Assembly (NCBI RefSeq): GCF_045055315.1
Contig: NZ_CP173677.1
Span: 1,674,001 to 1,738,000 of the forward strand
Source: Brachymonas wangyanguii
Lineage (GTDB): Bacteria; Pseudomonadota; Gammaproteobacteria; Burkholderiales; Burkholderiaceae_C
Direction: 5' to 3'
DNA length: 64,000 bases
Below the pieces are notes generated by a model, which was not told where the DNA came from, searched no databases, and was given only the letters and a program-made list of their open reading frames with translations. Positions within the stretch are counted from its first letter, which is position 1. Every line of letters begins with the position of its first letter. Shown here piece after piece: positions 27,318 to 35,198 of the stretch. Made by a program: the position numbers and the translations under genes.

Positions 27318-28228
27318 CACGCCTGCACCCACCACACGGCATGACCCTGATCGAGCTGCTACTGGCGCTCACGCTCGGCCTGCTGGTCACGGCCGCCGCC
27401 TGGCAAGGCCTGCGTCTGGGTCGACAGGCACTCGCCAGCCTGGACCAGCAACAGCAGCTGCAGGACCAGCTGCGCCTGGCGCGCGACTGGCTGCCGCGCC
27501 TGTTTCGCCAGCTCAATGCCCGTGCCCCCTTGGATGACGGCCTGCCGATCGTCTACGGCTGGGACGACGCGGTCTACCGCAACCCCGGCACGGTGCGGCG
27601 CTTCAGCGATATCAACAGCATCCGCAACGGCAATCGTCCGGCCGCCTGTGGCAGCAGCACGGACAGCGCCTGCCGCAATGGCAGCGATATCCTGGCGCTG
27701 CGCTACCACGGCGCTGATGGCCCCTCCGGTCCCGGCAGTGATGGCGGCGTGCTGAACTGCATCGGTCAGCCGCTGGGGGCCAGCAGCGGCGCGGCCTACG
27801 CCTTTCTGCATGTGAACCGGCACAGCGTCACCGGCGAGCCGCAGCTGTCCTGCGCCTATCTCTCGGCCAATGGCGTCTTCACCTCGACCGGCCTGATTCC
27901 CGGCGTGGAAAGCCTGCAGCTGCTCTATGGCCTGGCCGATGCCACCCATCCAGCGCAGATCACGCAATGGCGGACTGCCAGCGAACTGGATGTAGCCGGC
28001 AACCGCGCTGCGACCGAAGCACAGTGGCTGCAGGTCCGTGCCATCCGCCTTGGTCTGGTGCTGCGCAGCGCCAGCCAGCCGTCGCAAGCCTCCCTACCGC
28101 AAACGCTTTATCCGCTCGGCCAGGCACACGCTGCGCAACACCCTGCGGACAACGGCGCCAGCCTCAGCTTGCCGGCAGACCATCGGCAGCGCCGGCTGCT
28201 GCAGCTGCAATTCCGGCTCGGCACATGA
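27314..28228 (+). CDS. pilW: PilW-like type IV pilus minor pilin
   Basis: A 304-residue minor pilin. The short leader ends in HHG or HG, followed by MTLIELLLALTLGLLVTA, with glutamate at +5. Length and the long periplasmic domain fit PilW. The middle is rich in small and polar residues with two CGSSTDSAC-type cysteine pairs. Its start overlaps the pilV stop and its stop overlaps the next start by four bases (ATGA), so translation is probably coupled. Confidence 0.88.
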   Translation: MTRLHPPHGMTLIELLLALTLGLLVTAAAWQGLRLGRQALASLDQQQQLQDQLRLARDWLPRLFRQLNARAPLDDGLPIVYGWDDAVYRNPGTVRRFSDINSIRNGNRPAACGSSTDSACRNGSDILALRYHGADGPSGPGSDGGVLNCIGQPLGASSGAAYAFLHVNRHSVTGEPQLSCAYLSANGVFTSTGLIPGVESLQLLYGLADATHPAQITQWRTASELDVAGNRAATEAQWLQVRAIRLGLVLRSASQPSQASLPQTLYPLGQAHAAQHPADNGASLSLPADHRQRRLLQLQFRLGT

Positions 28229-28677
28229 CACGGCCAGCGCACGGTTTTTCCCTGATCGTGGTGCTGGCCTTGTTGCTGGTCCTGTCCGCACTGGCCAGCA
28301 CCGGCGTGGCACCCTTGCTGCTGGAGCAGCAGGTATTGCAACGCGAGCGGGCGCAATTGCAGGCCGAACAGGCGGCGCTGGCCGCCATGGATGCGGCGCA
28401 AGCCAGTCTGACAGCCACCTTGGCGCAGCAGGAATCCAGCCTGGACTTTCCCGGCAGCCCGCGCCCACCGCGCTACCAGTGGCAGCTGCTGCAGGCCGAC
28501 GCCACACAACAACGCTACCGCCTGCTAGCCGCCAGCTATCTGCCCACACAGGGTGGCGTCCTGCTGCAAGGCGAAGTCCGCATCGCCCTGCCGGCAAGCC
28601 CGACTTCTACCGCAGATACCCGACTACTCCGGCTGCAATCCCTGCCCTGGACCGCCTTGCCGCAGGCCTGGCGCTGA
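28225..28677 (+). CDS. pilX: PilX-like type IV pilus minor pilin
   Basis: A 150-residue prepilin. The leader MTRPAHG is followed by FSLIVVLALLLVLSALA. The residue at +5 is valine instead of glutamate, which is common in PilX and GspK and suggests a tip position. The hydrophobic helix is followed by a glutamine/alanine-rich helix and a small C-terminal domain. It starts in the ATGA overlap with pilW. The next gene is a PilE-like pilin 28 bp away, so no pilY1 gene lies between them. Confidence 0.82.
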   Translation: MTRPAHGFSLIVVLALLLVLSALASTGVAPLLLEQQVLQRERAQLQAEQAALAAMDAAQASLTATLAQQESSLDFPGSPRPPRYQWQLLQADATQQRYRLLAASYLPTQGGVLLQGEVRIALPASPTSTADTRLLRLQSLPWTALPQAWR

Positions 28678-28705
28678 CCCAGCGGCCCTACCCATCCACG
28701 CACTC

Positions 28706-29158
28706 ATGACTGCCCGATTTCATCCCGCACGCGCCCACGCTTCGGGCTTCACCCTGCTGGAGCTGCTGATCGCGCTGGCCTTGATTGCCACCCTGGCGAG
28801 CTGGGCTTATCCAGCCTACCAGCGCTATCTGCTGCAAGGCCAGCTGGGCAGCGTACGACTCACCCTGGCCGAGCTGTTGCTGCGCGAAACCAACTGGCGC
28901 AACAGCCAGCCTGATTTCGCCCGCTTTGCGCCCGGTACCGCCCATGTGCTGCTGGATGGCATGGTGACGCCGGCAGGCATCGTCTTGGGCGCACGCCGCT
29001 GCCAGGCCACCACGGGCATCAGCACTACGCCAGCAGCACCCGATTGTGTCGAGGTATTTGCCCAGCCCAATACAAGCACCCACTGGCGCGAACTGTCACT
29101 CGACAGCCTGGGCCAACGTCGCTGCCAGGCGGAACCACAGCTGCGCTGCTGGCCATGA
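28706..29158 (+). CDS. PilE-like pilin
   Basis: A 150-residue pilin-like protein. The leader (about 14 residues) ends in ASG, followed by FTLLELLIALALIATLAS with glutamate at +5, then the first helix (YPAYQRYLLQGQLGSVRL). The C-terminal domain has three cysteines (ARRCQAT, PDCVEV and LRCWP), with the last two fitting a C-terminal disulfide loop as in PilE. It is probably a minor pilin of the PilE class rather than the major subunit. The stop overlaps the next start by four bases. Confidence 0.85.
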   Translation: MTARFHPARAHASGFTLLELLIALALIATLASWAYPAYQRYLLQGQLGSVRLTLAELLLRETNWRNSQPDFARFAPGTAHVLLDGMVTPAGIVLGARRCQATTGISTTPAAPDCVEVFAQPNTSTHWRELSLDSLGQRRCQAEPQLRCWP

Positions 29159-29700
29159 AAAAACATCTTTCTCCACGCGGCTTTACGTTGATCGAGCTGC
29201 TGCTGGTGCTGGGTCTGCTGGCAGGCCTGCTGCTGATCAGCAGCAGCGGCTACCGGCAACTGCGCCAGCGCGCCGACCTGCAAGTGGCAGGCTCCAGCCT
29301 GCTGGCCGCCGCGCGACAGGCACGCGCACACGCCATGGCAAGCGGTGACAGCGTGGGACTGGAAGCCCTGGATGCGAGGGCATGGCAGCAAGGCTGGCTA
29401 CTGTTTCGGGATCTGGATGGCAATGGCCGTTTTGACAGCGGTAGCGATACCCTGCTGCAGCTGCAGCCGCCCTTGCCTGCGGGCCTGCAGCTACAGGCCC
29501 CGGGCGATGCGAATGGCAATGCCAACACCCTGGCCGCCGGCTATCTGCTGTTCAACCCGCGCGGCTTTCCCAGAACCCGATCCGGATCGCTGGCCAATGG
29601 CCAGCTGGAACTGCGCCATGGCAGCCAGCTGCAGCGGCTGATCTTTGACCAGACCGGCCGCATGCGCCTGTGCGAAGCAGTCAATCCCGGTTGCACATAA
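29155..29700 (+). CDS. GspH/FimT-family minor pilin
   Basis: A 181-residue pseudopilin-like protein. The leader MKKHLSPRG is followed by FTLIELLLVLGLLAGLL with glutamate at +5. The C-terminal part (GWLLFRDLDGNGRFDSGSD and LLFNPRGFPRTRSGSLANGQ) is the classic GspH/FimT/FimU domain. In other bacteria FimU/FimT usually opens the operon; here it closes it. FimT proteins bind DNA in some species, which would fit with comEC in this genome, but that is an inference. Confidence 0.88.
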   Translation: MKKHLSPRGFTLIELLLVLGLLAGLLLISSSGYRQLRQRADLQVAGSSLLAAARQARAHAMASGDSVGLEALDARAWQQGWLLFRDLDGNGRFDSGSDTLLQLQPPLPAGLQLQAPGDANGNANTLAAGYLLFNPRGFPRTRSGSLANGQLELRHGSQLQRLIFDQTGRMRLCEAVNPGCT

Positions 29701-29732
29701 AAAAACGCCGTACCGGAAAACCGGTACGGCGT
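29697..29732 (-). terminator. Terminator of the tRNA cluster
   Basis: The stem ACGCCGTACCGG and CCGGTACGGCGT (loop AAAA) has its T-run on the minus strand, so it ends transcription of the tRNA genes at 29741-30303. The A-run on the plus strand overlaps the FimT stop codon. No T-run follows on the plus strand. Confidence 0.85.
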
Positions 29733-29740
29733 ACATGTGT

Positions 29741-29817
29741 TGGCGGAGTGGACGGGACTCGAACCCGCGACCCCCGGCGTGACAGGCCGGTATTCTAACC
29801 AACTGAACTACCACTCC
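29741..29817 (-). tRNA. tRNA-Asp (GTC), second copy
   Basis: A 77-base cloverleaf with encoded CCA. The anticodon is GTC (complement of 29781-29783). It is identical in sequence to the copy at 30002-30078. Confidence 0.97.
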
Positions 29818-29876
29818 TGGTAGCAGCAGAATGTTGCCACCCTGCTTGCCAGTGCTGCTGTTGCCAGCAACGTGTT

Positions 29877-29952
29877 TGGCGACCCTACGGGGATTCGAAC
29901 CCCGGTACCTACCGTGAAAGGGTAGTGTCCTAGGCCTCTAGACGATAGGGTC
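29877..29952 (-). tRNA. tRNA-Glu (TTC), second copy
   Basis: A 76-base cloverleaf with encoded CCA and anticodon TTC (loop CTTTCAC). It is identical to the copy at 30138-30213. Confidence 0.97.
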
Positions 29953-29971
29953 ATGACCTTCTTGGACTAAA

Positions 29972-29995
29972 AAGCCTTGCACGGATGCAAGGCTT
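29972..29995 (-). terminator. Terminator-like hairpin between the duplicated tRNA units
   Basis: The stem AAGCCTTGC and GCAAGGCTT with a 6-base loop is followed on the minus strand by a short T-run (CTTTTTAG). It would end or reduce transcription after the first Glu-Asp pair, before the second. Confidence 0.65.
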
Positions 29996-30001
29996 GTATA
30001 T

Positions 30002-30078
30002 TGGCGGAGTGGACGGGACTCGAACCCGCGACCCCCGGCGTGACAGGCCGGTATTCTAACCAACTGAACTACCACTCC
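30002..30078 (-). tRNA. tRNA-Asp (GTC), first copy
   Basis: A 77-base cloverleaf with CCA and anticodon GTC, in the promoter-proximal Glu-Asp pair. Confidence 0.97.
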
Positions 30079-30137
30079 TGGTAGCAGCAAAGTGTTGCCA
30101 CTCTGCTTGCCAGTGCTGCTGTTGCCAGCAACATGTT

Positions 30138-30213
30138 TGGCGACCCTACGGGGATTCGAACCCCGGTACCTACCGTGAAAGGGTAGTGTCCTAGGCCTCT
30201 AGACGATAGGGTC
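30138..30213 (-). tRNA. tRNA-Glu (TTC), first copy
   Basis: A 76-base cloverleaf with CCA and anticodon TTC. It follows tRNA-Ala and lies behind gltX, whose product charges it. Confidence 0.97.
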
Positions 30214-30227
30214 AAAACCTAGAAACT

Positions 30228-30303
<76 letters not shown>

Positions 30304-30314
30304 AAATTTTCTTG

Positions 30315-30348
30315 TCTTCGCTGCAACGAAGTTCGTTTGCTGCGAAGA
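30315..30348 (-). other. Hairpin in the leader of the tRNA transcript
   Basis: TCTTCGC and GCGAAGA arms enclose a further GCAA/TTGC stem, separated by an A-A mismatch and a bulge. With the promoter below, it would form the 5' leader of the tRNA precursor. No T-run follows, so it is more likely a processing structure than a terminator. Confidence 0.5.
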
Positions 30349-30353
30349 CTTGA

Positions 30354-30383
30354 AGTATACGCCATTTTTTAGAGTTTTTGCAA
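30354..30383 (-). promoter_or_regulatory. Putative sigma-70 promoter of the tRNA cluster
   Basis: On the minus strand, TTGCAA (30378-30383) and TATACT (30354-30359) are spaced by 18 bp. The -35 box is inside the last codons of gltX. Transcription would begin near 30347, just before the leader hairpin. Confidence 0.6.
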
Positions 30384-31769
30384 GCTCTCCAAAATTTTTT
30401 CGCGGCGTTGTAATGAAAGTACAGCATCCAGCGAAGGCGTCTGTGGCGTTCCCAGTACGAGAACCCGTACCGGCATGGCCAAGCCCGGCATTTTAAGCCC
30501 ATTTTCGGCCAAAACTTCCTTGATGGCAGAAGAAATTGCCGGCTGCGTCCATTCACACGCCGCCAGCTTGCCTGCCAGCGACTGGATGGCCGGGGCAATG
30601 GCCGGTGTCAGGAACTTGGCGCGATCCTCTTCGCTGATCTGCACCGGCAGGTGGAAGCGCGCAATCCAGTCGGCCAGCACCACCAGCGTATCGCAGCGGT
30701 CCTTGAACAGGCCGCACATGTCCGGCAGGCGGCCATCGTCGATCGCCTCGGCGGTGATGCCACGCTGCAGCAGGAACGGACGCACGCGCGTGGCCAGCTC
30801 CTCGTCGGCCATCGCCTTCAGGTGCTGGGCATTGACCCAGCGCAGCTTGGCCTCGTCAAACTGGCCGGCACTGCGGCCCAGGTGGTCCAGGTCGAACCAC
30901 GCCAGGAATTGCTCGCGGCTGAAAATCTCGTCATCGCCATGGCTCCAGCCCAGGCGCGCCAGGTAGTTCACCATGGCATCGGGCAGATAGCCTTCGTCGC
31001 GATACTGCGTCACGGCCTTGGCGCCGTTGCGCTTGCTCATCTTCTCGCCCTGCTCGTTCAGCACCGTGGGCAGGTGGGCAAATACCGGCACCTGGGCGTC
31101 GAGGGCCTCGAAGATGTGGATCTGGCGCGGCGTGTTGTTCACGTGGTCGTCGCCACGGATCACGTGCGTGATGCGCATGTCGATATCGTCCACGCAGACG
31201 CAGAAGTTGTAGGTCGGCGTGCCGTCCGGGCGCGCGATCACCAGGTCGTCCAGTTCGGCGTTCTGGAATTCGATGCGGCCCTTGCACTTGTCGTCCCAGC
31301 CCACCACGCCCTCTTTCGGCGTGCGGAAACGCAGCACCGGCTGCACACCCTCGGGTACCGGCGGCAAGGTCTTGCCCGGTTCCGGACGCCAGGTGCCGTC
31401 GTAGCGCGGCTTTTCCTTGTTCGCCATCTGGCGCTCGCGCAGCGCATCCAGCTCTTCCATGCTCATGTAGCAGGGATAGACATGGCCGGAAGCCTCCAGT
31501 TGCGCCAGCACTTCCTTGTAGCGATCGATGCGCTGCATCTGGTAGAACGGACCTTCGTCGGGCGTCAGGCCCAGCCATTCCATGCCTTCCAGGATCACGT
31601 CAACCGCGGCCTGGGTGGAACGCTCCAGGTCGGTATCCTCGATACGCAGGATGAAGTCGCCCTGCTGGGCGCGGGCAAACGCCCACGGATAGAGCGCAGA
31701 GCGGATATTGCCCAGGTGGATGAAACCGGTGGGCGACGGGGCGAAACGGGTACGTACAGGTGTAGTCAT
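30369..31769 (-). CDS. gltX: Glutamyl-tRNA synthetase
   Basis: A protein of about 466 residues that charges tRNA-Glu. The class I signature is FAPSPTGFIHLGNIRSAL, where HLGN takes the place of HIGH, and the KMSKR loop is present (GEKMSKRNGAK). The ending RREKILESLQKL is typical. The ATG at 31769 or 31775 may be used; neither has a clear ribosome site. tRNA-Ala, -Glu and -Asp genes follow on the same strand. A terminator-like hairpin lies only 11 bases upstream of the start, after metZ. Confidence 0.97.
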   Translation of the reverse strand: MTTPVRTRFAPSPTGFIHLGNIRSALYPWAFARAQQGDFILRIEDTDLERSTQAAVDVILEGMEWLGLTPDEGPFYQMQRIDRYKEVLAQLEASGHVYPCYMSMEELDALRERQMANKEKPRYDGTWRPEPGKTLPPVPEGVQPVLRFRTPKEGVVGWDDKCKGRIEFQNAELDDLVIARPDGTPTYNFCVCVDDIDMRITHVIRGDDHVNNTPRQIHIFEALDAQVPVFAHLPTVLNEQGEKMSKRNGAKAVTQYRDEGYLPDAMVNYLARLGWSHGDDEIFSREQFLAWFDLDHLGRSAGQFDEAKLRWVNAQHLKAMADEELATRVRPFLLQRGITAEAIDDGRLPDMCGLFKDRCDTLVVLADWIARFHLPVQISEEDRAKFLTPAIAPAIQSLAGKLAACEWTQPAISSAIKEVLAENGLKMPGLAMPVRVLVLGTPQTPSLDAVLSLQRREKILESLQKL

Positions 31770-31779
31770 GGTCATCTGC

Positions 31780-31803
31780 AAAAAGGCCGGCAACTGCCGG
31801 CCT
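31780..31803 (-). terminator. Terminator after metZ, within the gltX leader
   Basis: On the minus strand AGGCCGGCA and TGCCGGCCT pair around two bases and are followed by four or more T. It lies between the metZ stop (31810) and the gltX start (31769). Confidence 0.8.
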
Positions 31804-31809
31804 GTGGGT

Positions 31810-33030
31810 TCAATCCTGCGGCAGGCTGTGGAGGCCGCGGGCGATATCGGCCTGGAGATCTTCCAGGTGTTCCAGGCCACAGGCGATGCGGATCAGGCCT
31901 TGCACCACTCCGGCCGACTGGCGCTGCTCCTCGCTCAGGCGACCGTGCGAAGTGCTGGCCGGATGGGTGATGGTGGTCTTCACGTCGCCAAGGTTGGCGG
32001 TGATGCTGCACAGGCGCGTGCTGTCGATCACATGGAAAGCGCGCTGGCGGCCCTGTTCCGGCGTGCTGGCACGCACGGTAAAGGACAGCACGCTGCCGCC
32101 CAGACCGTTCTGCTGTTGCATCGCCAGCGCATGCTGCGGGTGCGAAGCCAGACCGGGGTAATAGACATGCTCGACCTGCGGCTGCTGTTCCAGCCAGCGC
32201 GCCAGCTGCAATGCCTGCTCGCACTGGGCGCGTACGCGCAGGTGCAACGTCTCGATGCCCTTGAGCACCACCCAGGCGTTGAACGGCGACAGTACCATGC
32301 CGGCCGCGCGCACCAGCGGCGCAAAGGTGTTGTTGACCAACTCCTTGCTGCCGCAGATGGCACCGGCCATGACACGGCCCTGGCCATCGAGGAACTTGGT
32401 GCCGGAATGGATCACCAGATCCGCACCCAGCTCCAGCGGACGCTGCACCACTGGCGTGGCAAAGCAGTTGTCCACCGCCAGCAACGCGCCGGCTTCGTGC
32501 GCCATTGCGGCCAGGGCAGCGATATCGCACAGATCGCACAGCGGGTTGGTCGGGGTTTCGGCAAACAGCAGGCGCGTATTCGGACGAATGGCGGCTTTCC
32601 AGGCAGCTGCATCGGTCTGCGGCACGAAGGTGGTTTCCACGCCAAAGCGCGCCATGTCGCTGCCCATCAGCCTGATGGTGGAGCCGAACATGGACTGCGA
32701 GCAGATCACATGGTCGCCGCTCTTGAGCAGGCCCATCGCCATCAACAGGATCGCCGACATGCCGCTGGACGTGGCGATGGCGGCTTCGGCGCCTTCAAGC
32801 GCGGCCAGGCGCTGCTCGAAACTGGTGACCGTGGGGTTGCCGGTACGAGTATAGGTATAGCCGTCTTCCGGGCAGGCGAAGTTGTGCGCCGAGGTTTCGG
32901 AATCGGGCTGGACGAAGCTGCTGGTCAGGTACAGCGCTTCGGAATGTTCGCCGTACTGGCTGCGCGGTACCGCCTGGCGTACGGCCAGGGTTTCGCGGTG
33001 CCAGCCGGCATGCGGTGTGGAATCGGTCAT
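31810..33030 (-). CDS. metZ: O-succinylhomoserine sulfhydrylase
   Basis: A 406-residue PLP enzyme of the Cys/Met metabolism family. It uses sulfide and O-succinylhomoserine to make homocysteine. The PLP lysine is in HSGTKFLDGQGRVMAG. Other family features are YTRTGNPTVTSFEQRLAALE and ETPTNPLCDL. The order purF-metZ is characteristic of proteobacteria with MetZ. It could also be called an OAH/OSH sulfhydrylase, but the neighbourhood favours MetZ. A terminator directly follows. Confidence 0.93.
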   Translation of the reverse strand: MTDSTPHAGWHRETLAVRQAVPRSQYGEHSEALYLTSSFVQPDSETSAHNFACPEDGYTYTRTGNPTVTSFEQRLAALEGAEAAIATSSGMSAILLMAMGLLKSGDHVICSQSMFGSTIRLMGSDMARFGVETTFVPQTDAAAWKAAIRPNTRLLFAETPTNPLCDLCDIAALAAMAHEAGALLAVDNCFATPVVQRPLELGADLVIHSGTKFLDGQGRVMAGAICGSKELVNNTFAPLVRAAGMVLSPFNAWVVLKGIETLHLRVRAQCEQALQLARWLEQQPQVEHVYYPGLASHPQHALAMQQQNGLGGSVLSFTVRASTPEQGRQRAFHVIDSTRLCSITANLGDVKTTITHPASTSHGRLSEEQRQSAGVVQGLIRIACGLEHLEDLQADIARGLHSLPQD

Positions 33031-33058
33031 GGTGCTTGTGGAATCGGGAAAGGCAGGA

Positions 33059-34564
33059 TCAGTTCAGCTCGGCATTCGGCAGCGTCAGGCGCGAGGTGTC
33101 ATCGCTGTCTTCGGTCTGCTTGGGGCGCTCGTCCTGCATGCGCTGGATATCTTCGCTACAGATATCGCCGGTGACGTAAACACCGTCAAAGCAGGAGGCA
33201 TCAAGGCCGTTCATGGCCGGGTTCAGTTCGCAGATCGCGGTCTTGAGCTGGTCCAGGTCCTGGTAGATCAGGGCATCACAGCCGATGATTTCACGCACTT
33301 CCTCGATCGTGCGGTTGTGCGCGACCAGTTCCTGCTGCGTCGGCATGTCGATACCGTAGACGTTGGGGTAGCGCACCGGCGGTGCGGCGCTGGCCAGGTA
33401 GACCTTGCGCGCACCGGCATCGCGCGCCATCTGGATGATTTCCTTGGAGGTGGTACCGCGCACGATGGAATCGTCCACCAGCAGCACGTTGCGGCCCTTG
33501 AACTCGCTGTTGACCACATTGAGCTTCTGGCGCACCGATTTCTTGCGCACGGCCTGGCCCGGCATGATGAAGGTGCGGCCGACATAGCGGTTCTTGACGA
33601 AGCCTTCGCGGTACGGCAGGCCCAGCACATGGGCCAACTGCATGGCGCTCGGACGGCTGGATTCGGGAATCGGGATCACGGCATCGATCTCGTCCGGCGG
33701 CACCATGGAGATCACACGCTTGGCCAGTGCCTCGCCCATTTTCAGACGCGCGTGGTAGACCGAGACATGGTCGAGATCGGAATCGGGACGTGCCAGATAG
33801 ACGTACTCGAACAGGCAGGGGTTGAGTTTCGGGTTGTCGGCACACTGCTGGAACTGCACATTGCCCTGCAGGTCGATGAAGGCAGCTTCGCCCGGATGCA
33901 GGTCGCGGTCCAGCGTCAGGCCAACGCCTTCCAGCGCCACTGATTCGCTGGCCACCGCCGCCATGCCATCCTGCGGCTTGCTGATGCACAGCGGGCGGAT
34001 GCCATTCGGGTCGCGGAAGGCCAAGATGCCGACGCCGGCAATCATGGCGATCACGGCGTAGGAGCCGCGCACACGGCGGTGCACCTGGCGCACCGCCTCG
34101 AAGATATCGGGCACGGTCAGCGTGTCGTCGTTGCCGGCACGCTGCATCTCGTGCGCCAGCACGTTGAGCAGCACCTCGGTATCGCTCTCGGTGTTGATAT
34201 GGCGGTGGTCAGTCTCGAACAGTTCAGCGCGCAGGGCACGGGCATTGGTCAGGTTGCCGTTGTGCACCAGCACGATGCCGAACGGCGCGTTGACGTAGAA
34301 CGGCTGGGCCTCTTCCTCGCTGTTGGCATTGCCCGCCGTGGGGTAGCGCACATGACCCAGACCGCAGTTGCCGGGCAGCGCACGCATGTTGCGGGTGCGG
34401 AACACGTCACGCACCATGCCCTTGGCCTTGTACATGAAGAACTTGCGATCCATTTGCGTGGCGATGCCAGCCGCATCCTGACCGCGGTGCTGCAACAGCA
34501 GCAAGGCATCATAGATCAGCTGGTTGACCGCCGACTGGTTGACCATTCCAACGATTCCACACAT
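33059..34564 (-). CDS. purF: Amidophosphoribosyltransferase
   Basis: A 501-residue PurF, the first committed enzyme of purine synthesis. Met1 precedes the catalytic Cys2 (MCGIVGMVNQS), without a propeptide. The glutaminase motifs GLGHVRYPTAGNA and LVHNGNL are present. The PRPP loop VLLVDDSIVRGTTSKEI is near residue 361. The cvpA gene ends five bases upstream, the classic cvpA-purF pair. No PurR-type operator was evident. The start was fixed by the MCGI motif. Confidence 0.98.
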   Translation of the reverse strand: MCGIVGMVNQSAVNQLIYDALLLLQHRGQDAAGIATQMDRKFFMYKAKGMVRDVFRTRNMRALPGNCGLGHVRYPTAGNANSEEEAQPFYVNAPFGIVLVHNGNLTNARALRAELFETDHRHINTESDTEVLLNVLAHEMQRAGNDDTLTVPDIFEAVRQVHRRVRGSYAVIAMIAGVGILAFRDPNGIRPLCISKPQDGMAAVASESVALEGVGLTLDRDLHPGEAAFIDLQGNVQFQQCADNPKLNPCLFEYVYLARPDSDLDHVSVYHARLKMGEALAKRVISMVPPDEIDAVIPIPESSRPSAMQLAHVLGLPYREGFVKNRYVGRTFIMPGQAVRKKSVRQKLNVVNSEFKGRNVLLVDDSIVRGTTSKEIIQMARDAGARKVYLASAAPPVRYPNVYGIDMPTQQELVAHNRTIEEVREIIGCDALIYQDLDQLKTAICELNPAMNGLDASCFDGVYVTGDICSEDIQRMQDERPKQTEDSDDTSRLTLPNAELN

Positions 34565-34569
34565 GTTTT

Positions 34570-35148
34570 CTACCCTTTCAAGGTGAGGGAAAGTCCAGGC
34601 CGGACCTGGGCGGATAGCCCAGGCCCCTGCCCTGCCGGCAACCAGGGCCGCATGGAGGGCGGCAGCCAGGGAGCCAGCGATTGCAGGGTTTCGGTCAGCA
34701 TGCCGGCCGAAACAGAATTTTTCCACCAGTGCGTCTGGTGCATCGGGGTCATCCAGGCCACGGCTGTCATGACCCACAGCAGCACCAGCGCACGTGCCAC
34801 GCCAAAGCCGGCGCCCAGCAACTGGTCCACGCCACCCAGACCAATGCCACGCAGCAGGTTGCGCGAACCGCTGGTGAACAGGCCGATCAGCAGGATCGCC
34901 AGCACGAACACCAGCAGCATCGCCGTCCAGCGGGCGAATTGCGGATCAGCCATCCAGGGCCAGGAAGACGGCAGGTACGGAATCACCAGCGGCGCAGCCC
35001 AGCGCGCGATCAGGAAGGCTGCCAGCCAGGACAGCAGCGAACCGAGCTCGCGCACCATGCCGCGCGACCAGCCCAGCAGCATGGACAGCAGCAACACTAC
35101 CAGACAGAAAGTGTCCAGTGTGCTCCACTGCTGAAAAATCGCCTCCAT
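34570..35148 (-). CDS. cvpA: CvpA family inner-membrane protein
   Basis: A 192-residue membrane protein with four predicted helices, including LDTFCLVVLLLSMLLGWSRG and the conserved GxxDxLLGxxFG-like segment LGGVDQLLGAGFGVARAL. CvpA is needed for colicin V production in E. coli and for envelope homeostasis. I chose the ATG at 35148 with AAGG at a normal distance; a GTG at 35154 is in frame but too close. purF follows after five bases. Confidence 0.92.
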   Translation of the reverse strand: MEAIFQQWSTLDTFCLVVLLLSMLLGWSRGMVRELGSLLSWLAAFLIARWAAPLVIPYLPSSWPWMADPQFARWTAMLLVFVLAILLIGLFTSGSRNLLRGIGLGGVDQLLGAGFGVARALVLLWVMTAVAWMTPMHQTHWWKNSVSAGMLTETLQSLAPWLPPSMRPWLPAGQGPGLSAQVRPGLSLTLKG

Positions 35149-35198
35149 GCCCACGCCTTCGGATCAGATATGCAACACGGTCGTCCGGAAAGCGGCCA

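Larger units (their letters stand above)
29741..29953. repeat. Tandem duplication unit 1 (tRNA-Glu/tRNA-Asp)
   Basis: About 213 bp holding both tRNA genes and their spacer. The unit recurs at 30002-30214 with a period of 261 bp. The tRNAs are identical and the 59-bp spacers differ at only a few positions, so the duplication is recent or kept uniform by gene conversion. Confidence 0.9.
30002..30214. repeat. Tandem duplication unit 2 (tRNA-Glu/tRNA-Asp)
   Basis: Second copy of the 213-bp unit described at 29741-29953. Confidence 0.9.

Noticed and set aside
33059..34564. Search for a purine or PurR operator and riboswitch before cvpA/purF
   Set aside because: The gaps are only 5-50 bp and show no recognisable element.
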